From: Rhodospirillales bacterium
GTDB lineage: Bacteria > Pseudomonadota > Alphaproteobacteria > Geminicoccales > Geminicoccaceae
Reading direction: 5' to 3'
Assembly: GCA_007131045.1 (NCBI GenBank)
Contig: SLRI01000100.1
Span: 1 to 6,021 of the forward strand
DNA length: 6,021 bases
The first letter of the stretch is position 1. The number at the start of each line of letters is the position of its first letter. The position numbers were made by a program, and so were the translations under genes. This document shows, piece after piece, positions 1 to 5,428 of the stretch. Under the pieces are notes generated by a model that had not been told where the DNA came from, did not search any database, and saw only the letters and a program-made list of their open reading frames with translations.

Positions 1-654
1 AAATCCAAGTCGGGCGTGCACCGGCTGATCGCCGGCCTCGAGGAGCGCGGCTACATCAGGCGGCTCGCCTACCGCGCCCGGGCGCTCGAGATCGTCCGCT
101 CGCCCTATGACGATCCCTCGCCCGCCTTCGAGGCGCCGGGCGGCGCCGGCCGGACGACGGGTCTGGCCGAGGAGCCGGTCGACGGCCAGGCACTGGCCGG
201 CGACCAGGCCAGCAATATCGTCCGCGGCCATTTTCGCGCCGGCCCGCGAGTCGCCGATGGCGGCGATGCCGGCAACCGGGCGGTGCCGTTGATCGGCCGG
301 ATCGCCGCAGGCTCGCCGATCGAGGCCCTGGCCGACCACAGCAGTACCATCGAGGTGCCCAACCTGCTGCTCGGGGAGGGCGAGCACTACGTCCTGCAGA
401 TCTCGGGCGATTCGATGCTCGAGGCCGGGATCGTCGACGGCGACTATGCGGTTATCCAGCGCTGCGAGACGGCCGAGAACGGGGCCATCGTCGTGGCCCT
501 GATCGAGGATCGCGAGGTGACCCTCAAGCGGCTCCGGCGCAAGGGAGCGTCGATCGCTCTCGAGCCCGCCAACGCCGCCTTCGAGACCCGGATCTTCGGC
601 CCGCATCAGGTCCAGGTCCAGGGCCGCCTGGTCGGCCTGTTGCGCCGCTACTGA
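1..654 (+). CDS. lexA: LexA repressor (SOS regulator), 5'-truncated by window edge
   Basis: LexA represses SOS genes as a dimer and inactivates itself by RecA-stimulated self-cleavage. The frame is open from base 1 and the first residues (KSKSGVHRLI) are already inside the winged-helix DNA-binding domain, so roughly 35 N-terminal residues lie outside the window. The GTG at 16 falls within this conserved helix and is not the real start. All key residues of the S24 peptidase domain are visible: the Ala-Gly cleavage bond in RIAAGSP (Ala at 307-309, Gly at 310-312), the catalytic Ser in SGDSM (412-414) and the catalytic Lys in VTLKRL (526-528). A linker rich in Gly, Ala and Pro (about bases 100-285) separates the domains, longer than in E. 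coli LexA, as is usual in alphaproteobacteria; NIVRGHF within it resembles the short motif often found there. The protein ends in LLRRY. The gene overlaps the convergent ugpQ by 7 bp. Identification is firm; only the N-terminus is missing. Confidence 0.95.
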   Translation, partial: KSKSGVHRLIAGLEERGYIRRLAYRARALEIVRSPYDDPSPAFEAPGGAGRTTGLAEEPVDGQALAGDQASNIVRGHFRAGPRVADGGDAGNRAVPLIGRIAAGSPIEALADHSSTIEVPNLLLGEGEHYVLQISGDSMLEAGIVDGDYAVIQRCETAENGAIVVALIEDREVTLKRLRRKGASIALEPANAAFETRIFGPHQVQVQGRLVGLLRRY

Positions 655-1424
655 CCGGGGCGCTGGCGTGCCACGAGCGCCGAGCGCAGATCGCCCGGCC
701 GGTCGGTGATGATCGAGGTGACCCCCATTTCCAGGAGCCGCCGCGCCCGGTGCGGGTCGTTGACCGTATAGCAGAGCACGGGCCGCCCGGTGGCGGCCAG
801 CCGGCGCACCAGATCCCGGGATACCCGCCGGGCGTCACAGTGCAGCGTCACGCACTCGAGCCGGTCGAGCATGTCGCGGCCACGCCGCGTCGGCCGGCCG
901 ATCAGCAGGCCACGCGGCATCTCCGGCGCGTGCAGCCTGACTTCCTCGAGCGAGGCCACGGCGAAGCTGGAGATCAAGGGCCAGGGCCGGCCGGCGGGCC
1001 AATGCCGGCGCAGGTCTTCGACGACCGCGAGCGCCGTCTCGTGCTGCCGGCCGGGGCAGGGCTTGATCTCGAGGTTGAGCTCGAGATCGAGCTCGAGGCA
1101 GAGCCCTAACGTCTGTTCCAGCGTCGGAATGCGCTCGCCGGCGAAGCGCCGCGAGAACCAGCTCCCGGCATCCAGCTGCTGGAGCTCGTCGAGATCGTAC
1201 TGCGCCACCTCGCCGCGGCCGTTGGTCGTCCGCTTGAGATGGTCGTCGTGCATCAGGATGCAGACGCGGTCACGGCTGAGCTTGACGTCGACCTCGACCC
1301 AGCTCGCCCCCTCGGTCTTGGCCAGGCGGATCGCGGCGAGCGTGTTCTCGGGTGCGGCAGCCGACGCACCCCGATGTGCGACGATCGGCGCCAGCCGTGC
1401 CGTTATGCTCTCCATGCCCGCCAA
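648..1424 (-). CDS. ugpQ: Glycerophosphodiester phosphodiesterase, UgpQ-type
   Basis: This enzyme hydrolyses glycerophosphodiesters (deacylated phospholipid head groups) to glycerol 3-phosphate and an alcohol. There is no signal peptide, so it should be cytoplasmic like E. coli UgpQ rather than periplasmic like GlpQ. Its 258 residues are close to the family size (E. coli UgpQ is about 247). The GDPD TIM-barrel signatures occur in order: VAHRGAS with catalytic His17, APENTL, metal ligands in VEVDVKLS (Glu44, Asp46), MHDDHLKRTTNG with second catalytic His59, NLEIKP (Glu119, Lys121), LISSF, PRGLL, and the C-terminal CYTVNDP and SIITDRP. The start chosen is TTG at 1424, because GGAGGA (1434 to 1429) lies 4 nt before it; the in-frame ATG at 1415 lies 13 nt from the same site and is the alternative. 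No ugp transporter genes are nearby. The stop codon lies inside the end of convergent lexA, and the start faces recD2 across a shared intergenic region. Confidence 0.93.
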   Translation of the reverse strand: MAGMESITARLAPIVAHRGASAAAPENTLAAIRLAKTEGASWVEVDVKLSRDRVCILMHDDHLKRTTNGRGEVAQYDLDELQQLDAGSWFSRRFAGERIPTLEQTLGLCLELDLELNLEIKPCPGRQHETALAVVEDLRRHWPAGRPWPLISSFAVASLEEVRLHAPEMPRGLLIGRPTRRGRDMLDRLECVTLHCDARRVSRDLVRRLAATGRPVLCYTVNDPHRARRLLEMGVTSIITDRPGDLRSALVARQRPGQ

Positions 1425-1428
1425 TCGA

Positions 1429-1434
1429 TCCTCC
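1429..1434 (-). promoter_or_regulatory. Shine-Dalgarno of ugpQ (decides TTG start)
   Basis: Read on the minus strand this is GGAGGA followed by TCGA and TTG. The 4-nt spacer suits the TTG at 1424; the spacer to the ATG at 1415 would be 13 nt, which is long. This favours the TTG start but does not prove it. Confidence 0.55.
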
Positions 1435-1452
1435 GCTGCCCACCACCATCAC

Positions 1453-1479
1453 CTAGCCGGCCGGGCCCGAGCCGGCTAG
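1453..1479. repeat. Perfect 9-bp inverted repeat in the ugpQ/recD2 divergent intergenic region
   Basis: The left arm CTAGCCGGC (1453-1461) and right arm GCCGGCTAG (1471-1479) are exact reverse complements separated by 9 nt (1462-1470). The spacer itself contains the 8-bp palindrome CGGGCCCG. The repeat sits 28 bp upstream of the ugpQ start and 63 bp upstream of the preferred recD2 start. It has no T-run on either side, so it is a poor intrinsic terminator candidate. An operator for a dimeric regulator or a structured 5' leader are both possible. Only the repeat is seen; the function is inferred. Confidence 0.6.
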
Positions 1480-1531
1480 TCTAAGCGGACCGGCGCCGAC
1501 GGGCAGCTGCCGGCGAGCGGGGTGGGCGAGC

Positions 1532-1540
1532 AGGGTGGGA
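1532..1540 (+). promoter_or_regulatory. Putative Shine-Dalgarno region of recD2
   Basis: The purine-rich AGGGTGGGA ends 2 nt before the GTG at 1543, with its AGGG part 7 nt away. The earlier in-frame GTG at 1522 has only a GCGGG directly abutting it, with no usable spacer. The match to GGAGG is imperfect, so this is modest support for the 1543 start. Confidence 0.4.
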
Positions 1541-1542
1541 AC

Positions 1543-3720
1543 GTGACCACGAGCCGGGTCCTCTCGGGCACCATCGACCAGGTGGTCTTCCACCAGCCGG
1601 CCACCGGCTTCGCCGTGCTCCGGGTCAAGGTGCCGGGCCGAGCCGAGCCCTCCACCGTAATCGGCCGGGCGCCGGAGAGCCGGCCGGGCCTGGTCCTGCG
1701 CGCCGAAGGCGACTGGCAGGACGATCCGAGCTGGGGCCGCCAGTTCCAGGCGACCAGCATCACGCTCCTGCCGCCGGCGAGCGACGACGGGCTCAAGGCC
1801 TATCTCGCCTCGGGCGTGATCAAGGGCGTCGGCGAGGCCCTGGCGGAAAAGCTGGTCGACCATTTCGGCAAGAACCTCCGCCAGGTGATCGAGGCCGCGC
1901 CCGAACGCCTGGCCGAGGTGCCCGGCATCGGTGCGAAGACCGCGCGGCGCATCGGCGAGATCTGGAACAGCGAGAGCCAGAGCCGCGACATCCTGCTCTT
2001 CCTCGAGAGCCAGGGCATCCGCCCGGCCCGGGCGCGCCGCATCCTCGAGGCCTATGGCGACCGGGCCATCCAGCGCCTCCTGGCCGACCCCTATCTCTTG
2101 GCCCGCGACATCCGCGGCATCGGCTTCGCCACCGCCGACCTTCTGGCCGAACGGCTGGGCATCAGCGGCGATGCCGACATCCGCCGGCGGGCCGGACTGT
2201 TCGAGGTGCTCCGCCAGGGCACGGAATGGGGCCACTCGGCGCTGCCGGTGGCCCAGGCGATCCGCGATGCCGCCCGCCTTCTCGAGCTGCCCGAAGCCTC
2301 GGTGGCAGAATTGCTCGACGAGGTGGTGGCCGAGCGCCGCCTGGTCGCTCGCAGCATCGAGCGGGGCGGCGGGCCGGAACGCTATCTCCTGCTGCCCGAG
2401 CTCGACCGCGCCGAGGCCCGGATAACCCGGCGACTGGCCACCCTCGGCGCCCAGCCTCTGCCCTGGGACCCGACGCTCATCGGCGACTGGCCCGTCCGGG
2501 TGAAGACGCGGCTCGCGCTCGAGCCCTCGCCGAGCCAAGCCGCAGCGCTCGAGACCATGCTGAAGAGCAAGCTCGCGATCCTCACCGGCGGCCCCGGCAC
2601 CGGCAAGACCTCGCTGGTACGGGCATTGCTCACCAGCCTCGAGCCGCTCGAGCTGAAGATAGCACTCGCCGCGCCTACCGGCCGCGCCGCCCGGCGGCTG
2701 CTCGAGAGCACCGGGCACGAGGCCTCGACCATCCACCGCCTGCTCGAGGCCGACGCCAACCGCGGCTTCTCGCGCAACGCCGAACGGCCGCTCGAGCTCG
2801 ATCTCTTGATCCTCGACGAAGCCTCGATGATCGATCTCTTGTTGATGGAGGCGGTGCTCGAGGCGCTGCCCGACAGCGCCGCCTTGCTCTTGGTCGGCGA
2901 CAAGGACCAGCTGCCGCCGGTGGGCCCGGGCGAGGTCCTGGGCGACCTGATCGCCAGCGCCCGGCTGCCGGTCCTGGCGCTGACCGAGATCTTCCGCCAG
3001 GCGGCCGAGAGTGGCATCGTCCGCGGCGCGCATCAGGTGATCAACGGCACGATGCCGGCCTTCAAGGACAATGCGGCCGCCGACTGCTTCGGCATCCGGG
3101 TCAAGGACCAGGCCGACGCGCAGGAAAAGCTGGTCGAGCTGGTCAAGCAGCGCATGCCCGAACGCTTCGCCCTCGAGCCCGTGGCCGAGATCCAGGTGCT
3201 CACCCCGATCAACCGCGGGCCGGTGGGCACCCAGGCGCTGAACCAGGCGCTGCAGGCGGTGCTCAACCCCACGCCCGTGGTCGCCTTCGAGCGCGCCGGC
3301 GTGCGCTTCGGGGTGGGCGACAAGGTGATGCAGACCGAGAACGATCACGCGCGTGAGGTCTACAACGGCGATCTCGGCATCATCCAGTCGATCGACACCA
3401 CGTCGAAACTGCTCGAGGTCCGCTACGAGGACCGCGGCGTGGTCTACAGCTTCGAGCAGGCGGAACAACTGGCCTTGGCCTATGCCGTCACCGTGCACAA
3501 GAGCCAGGGCTCGGAATATCCGGCGGTCGTGCTCTTGCTCATGCGCGAACATGGCCGCATGTTGCGCCGGCAGCTGCTCTATACGGCGATGACCCGGGCG
3601 CGGCGACTCCTGGTGGTGCTCGCGGCGACCGGTGCCATCGAGCGCGCCGTCGCCACCCCCGAGCCGCGGCGGATTTCGCTTCTGGGCCATCGCCTCGCCA
3701 ACGAATGGGAGACCTCATGA
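1543..3720 (+). CDS. recD2: RecD2-type ATP-dependent DNA helicase (SF1B)
   Basis: This is a RecD-like 5'-3' DNA helicase of the RecD2/YrrC kind, which works without RecB and RecC in genome maintenance. With the GTG start at 1543 it has 725 residues, near D. radiodurans RecD2 (about 715). An OB-like N-terminal region (about 6-75, with VVFHQPATGFAVLRVK) is followed by helix-hairpin-helix motifs near 87-105 (VIKGVGEAL), 126-140 (VPGIGAKTARRIG) and 190-205 (IRGIGFATADLL), all typical of RecD2 and absent from RecBCD RecD. The helicase core contains Walker A GGPGTGKTS with Lys355, motif II LDEAS with Asp425, motif III VGDKDQLPPVGPG near 451-463, VTVHKSQGSE at about 650-658, and TAMTRAR with a probable arginine finger at Arg685. 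No motif is damaged. GTG at 1522 would add seven residues that read like a translated ribosome-binding site. The stop overlaps the next start (ATGA), so the two genes are probably co-transcribed and translationally coupled. Confidence 0.95.
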   Translation: MTTSRVLSGTIDQVVFHQPATGFAVLRVKVPGRAEPSTVIGRAPESRPGLVLRAEGDWQDDPSWGRQFQATSITLLPPASDDGLKAYLASGVIKGVGEALAEKLVDHFGKNLRQVIEAAPERLAEVPGIGAKTARRIGEIWNSESQSRDILLFLESQGIRPARARRILEAYGDRAIQRLLADPYLLARDIRGIGFATADLLAERLGISGDADIRRRAGLFEVLRQGTEWGHSALPVAQAIRDAARLLELPEASVAELLDEVVAERRLVARSIERGGGPERYLLLPELDRAEARITRRLATLGAQPLPWDPTLIGDWPVRVKTRLALEPSPSQAAALETMLKSKLAILTGGPGTGKTSLVRALLTSLEPLELKIALAAPTGRAARRLLESTGHEASTIHRLLEADANRGFSRNAERPLELDLLILDEASMIDLLLMEAVLEALPDSAALLLVGDKDQLPPVGPGEVLGDLIASARLPVLALTEIFRQAAESGIVRGAHQVINGTMPAFKDNAAADCFGIRVKDQADAQEKLVELVKQRMPERFALEPVAEIQVLTPINRGPVGTQALNQALQAVLNPTPVVAFERAGVRFGVGDKVMQTENDHAREVYNGDLGIIQSIDTTSKLLEVRYEDRGVVYSFEQAEQLALAYAVTVHKSQGSEYPAVVLLLMREHGRMLRRQLLYTAMTRARRLLVVLAATGAIERAVATPEPRRISLLGHRLANEWETS
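3707..3712 (+). promoter_or_regulatory. Shine-Dalgarno inside the recD2 3' end (decides start of the phosphatase gene)
   Basis: GGGAGA lies 4 nt before the ATG at 3717. The competing in-frame ATG at 3705 overlaps this site and could not use it. The start therefore sits in the ATGA overlap with the recD2 stop. Confidence 0.65.
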
Positions 3721-4517
3721 CCGATCCTGGCCTCGCCCACCGCTTCGATGCCGGCTGGAAGATCCTGCATGCCGCGGGCAAGCTGGCGCTCGACTATTTT
3801 CACCGGCGGCACGAGCTCAGCGTCGAGAAGAAGGGCCAGCAGGACCTCGTCAGCATCGCCGATCAGGCGGTCGAGCGGGCGATCCGCGGCGAGCTCGCCC
3901 GCACCTTCCCGAAGGATGCGATCATCGGCGAGGAGGACGGGGCGAGCGAGGACTACCAAGCAGCAGCCGGCGTTTGGGTGATCGATCCGATCGACGGCAC
4001 CGGCAATTTCCTCCGCGGCATGCCCTACTGGTGCTGCGTGATGTCCTATTCGGTGAACGGCGTCACCGAGATCGGGCTCACCTACGACCCGGTGCACGAC
4101 GAAATCTTCGCCTGCCGGCGCGGCGAGCCGGCGACCCGCAACGGCCAGCCGATCAAGGTCAGCGAGCGACCGCTAGGGGAGGCCTGCGTCGGCCTCAGCT
4201 TCAACTTCAAGCAGGACGCCGAGGCCTATGCCCGAATGATCGGCCGGCTGAATGCCCTGGGTCTCGACAACCGCCGCTCGGGCTCGACCGCGCTGCACCT
4301 GGCGCATGTCGCCGACGGCCGGCTCGACGCCTGCATCACCCGCGACTGCCAGAGCTGGGACGTCCTGGCCGGGCTGGCGCTGGTCGAGGCGGCGGGCGGT
4401 ATCGCCAGCCGCTACACCCGGGGCGCCACCCTGCTCGAGCGTCGGCCGGTGCTGGCCACGACCCCGACACTGCAGCAGGCCGTCGAGGAGGCGGCGGGCT
4501 TCCCCGTCGATTCCTGA
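3717..4517 (+). CDS. Inositol monophosphatase family protein (SuhB-like)
   Basis: This Mg2+-dependent phosphatase of the IMPase/FIG fold has 266 residues, the usual size for SuhB-like enzymes. Metal and substrate motifs are all present: GEEDG with Glu72, WVIDPIDGTGNF with Asp90, Ile92 and Asp93, and SWDVLAGLALVEAAGG with Asp215, matching the two classical family signatures. NFLRGMPYW and YDPVHDEIF fit inositol monophosphatases better than the HisN histidinol phosphatases (where DGTKSF is common), but substrate cannot be settled by eye; 3'(2'),5'-bisphosphate nucleotidase (CysQ) or HisN-like activity remain possible. No signal peptide is seen, so it is probably cytoplasmic. The ATG at 3717 was chosen over 3705 because of the GGGAGA site 4 nt upstream and the 4-bp ATGA overlap with recD2. 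Its stop lies 6 nt before the next gene. Confidence is high for the family and low for the substrate. Confidence 0.92.
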   Translation: MTDPGLAHRFDAGWKILHAAGKLALDYFHRRHELSVEKKGQQDLVSIADQAVERAIRGELARTFPKDAIIGEEDGASEDYQAAAGVWVIDPIDGTGNFLRGMPYWCCVMSYSVNGVTEIGLTYDPVHDEIFACRRGEPATRNGQPIKVSERPLGEACVGLSFNFKQDAEAYARMIGRLNALGLDNRRSGSTALHLAHVADGRLDACITRDCQSWDVLAGLALVEAAGGIASRYTRGATLLERRPVLATTPTLQQAVEEAAGFPVDS

Positions 4518-4523
4518 CCCACG

Positions 4524-5075
4524 ATGAAACTGTCGCGACTGACCGCTGCGGTTTTCGCAGCATCGCTGCTCGCCGGCTGCGCCATGTTCGAGTTGATCGA
4601 CGAGCCCCGACCCGGCACGCCCGGCCAAGGCCTGGTGCGCGAGGGGGCGAACCGGGTGGTGTTCGGCGCCGGGGTCTTCGATGCCCTCTCCGAAACGGAG
4701 GACGGCATCGATGGCCAGGCAACGGGCGTGCTGCAGGCCGACCTTCGCTACGGTGGAAGGCTCTTGGGCCTCGGCCCGGCCGCCGGCGCCATGCTCAACG
4801 CCGACGGCGGCATCGGCACCTTCGCCGGCCTCTTCGCCGATTTTTCCGTGGGCTACCTGATGATCACGCCGATGCTCGGTGCCGGTGCCTGGTTCGCGAG
4901 CGGGTCCAAGGACCTGGGCGGCACGTTCCTGGTCCGCACCGAGGTCGACATCGCCTATGTCCGCGAGGACGGAATCCGCATCGGGCTGCGCTGGGGCCAC
5001 CTCTCCAACGCGAATGTGCACAACGAGAACCCGAGCGAGGAGGATTTCATGTTCACCGTGGCGGTGCCGTTTTGA
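4524..5075 (+). CDS. PagL-like lipid A deacylase / acyloxyacyl hydrolase family, lipoprotein form
   Basis: The 183-residue protein starts with a lipoprotein signal peptide (MKLSR, hydrophobic stretch, lipobox LLAGC with Cys19). Ala at the +2 position is consistent with outer-membrane sorting. The rest alternates short hydrophobic strands and Gly/Asp turns and ends in VAVPF, a terminal Phe typical of outer-membrane beta-barrels. The C-terminus carries GHLSNANVHNENPSEEDF. His159, Ser161 and Glu173 have the spacing (+2, +14) of the P. aeruginosa PagL triad His126/Ser128/Glu140, and the SNA and NP residues of the family are present. PagL removes the 3-O acyl chain of lipid A in the outer membrane, so that is the likely role. 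Lipidation of such a barrel is unusual and is inferred from the lipobox alone. There is no Shine-Dalgarno before the ATG; the phosphatase stop is 6 nt upstream, suggesting reinitiation. Family assignment rests on motif recognition, without a search. Confidence 0.75.
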   Translation: MKLSRLTAAVFAASLLAGCAMFELIDEPRPGTPGQGLVREGANRVVFGAGVFDALSETEDGIDGQATGVLQADLRYGGRLLGLGPAAGAMLNADGGIGTFAGLFADFSVGYLMITPMLGAGAWFASGSKDLGGTFLVRTEVDIAYVREDGIRIGLRWGHLSNANVHNENPSEEDFMFTVAVPF

Positions 5076-5140
5076 TGGAATTGCGGCCGGCACGCCTGCA
5101 CGCTACATCATGGTTCGACGACTTTGTCGCCACGAATTCC

Positions 5141-5146
5141 GGGAGG
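5141..5146 (+). promoter_or_regulatory. Shine-Dalgarno of the KTSC gene (decides start)
   Basis: GGGAGG lies 9 nt upstream of the ATG at 5156 and is the strongest ribosome-binding site in the window. It argues against the in-frame ATG at 5075, which overlaps the preceding stop (TGATG) and would add 27 residues with no family resemblance. Confidence 0.65.
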
Positions 5147-5155
5147 CACGCTGCA

Positions 5156-5413
5156 ATGCCCTATGTCGATTCGACCATGATCAGCTGGCTCGACTACGAC
5201 GCCGAGACGCGCACCCTTTCCGTGCGCTTCCACGCGGCACCGGTGCTCTACATCTACGAGGACGTGCCCGAAGAGACCTACGAGGCGTTTCTCGCCGCAT
5301 CGTCGAAGAACAGCTTCTTCAGGGACCAGATCGACCCGCATTTCCGCCTCGCCGCCGAGCCACTGAGCCGGGCCGGTGATGTCGGCGAGATGGCCGCGGC
5401 ACCCGAGAGCTGA
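5156..5413 (+). CDS. KTSC-domain small protein, function unknown
   Basis: This 85-residue protein is almost entirely a KTSC domain. That domain is named from the C-terminal extension of some lysyl-tRNA synthetases and also occurs as stand-alone bacterial proteins of unknown function. Recognisable features are the opening VDSTMISWLDYD, the TLSVRFH strand, YIYEDVPEETYEAFLAASSK and the following SFFRDQI. The domain spans about residues 3-62; the tail to 85 is Ala/Glu-rich and not conserved-looking. There is no signal peptide or membrane segment. The start at 5156 is chosen from the GGGAGG 9 nt upstream and because the domain begins right there; an ATG at 5075 would give 112 residues. It is last in the recD2 run, 80 nt after the PagL-like gene, and converges with the ClpP-like gene 15 nt away. 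Confidence 0.85.
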   Translation: MPYVDSTMISWLDYDAETRTLSVRFHAAPVLYIYEDVPEETYEAFLAASSKNSFFRDQIDPHFRLAAEPLSRAGDVGEMAAAPES

Positions 5414-5428
5414 AGAGCGGACCGGCCC

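Noticed and set aside
1068..1106. Short repetitive GAGCTC/CTCGAG stretch looking like a simple repeat.
   Set aside because: It encodes alternating Leu-Glu/Asp residues leading into the NLEIKP metal-site strand of UgpQ and follows from the CTC-GAG codon preference, so it is not an independent repeat.
1441..1452. CACCACCATCACC, resembling a His-tag coding remnant.
   Set aside because: It is only four His-like codons in a non-coding stretch with natural flanking sequence; no vector sequence is nearby.
1425..1542. A LexA operator (GTTC-N7-GTTC or its complement) in front of recD2 or ugpQ.
   Set aside because: GAAC occurs just before the recD2 GTG but has no partner at the right spacing. I saw no matching pair elsewhere in the window, so SOS control of recD2 is not supported.
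2226..3356. A 376-codon plus-strand frame inside recD2.
   Set aside because: Very Arg/Ala/Gly/Pro-rich product typical of an out-of-frame shadow in GC-rich DNA, fully within recD2.
1453..3690. A 745-codon open frame on the minus strand opposite recD2.
   Set aside because: It is in codon register with recD2, so its stops would need TTA, CTA or TCA codons in recD2, which such GC-rich genes scarcely use. The product is rich in Gly, Leu, Gln, His and Asp with no domain, while recD2 shows every helicase motif.
4173..5093. A 306-codon minus-strand frame across the phosphatase and PagL-like genes.
   Set aside because: No recognisable domain, and its composition matches the other antisense shadows; both sense genes have clear motifs.
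3632..5154. Long plus-strand open frame running through the phosphatase and PagL-like genes into the KTSC gene.
   Set aside because: Its product before the KTSC part is Arg/Gly/Pro-rich and unlike any family. The overlapping frames carry intact catalytic motifs and a signal peptide, so only the KTSC end of this frame is a gene.
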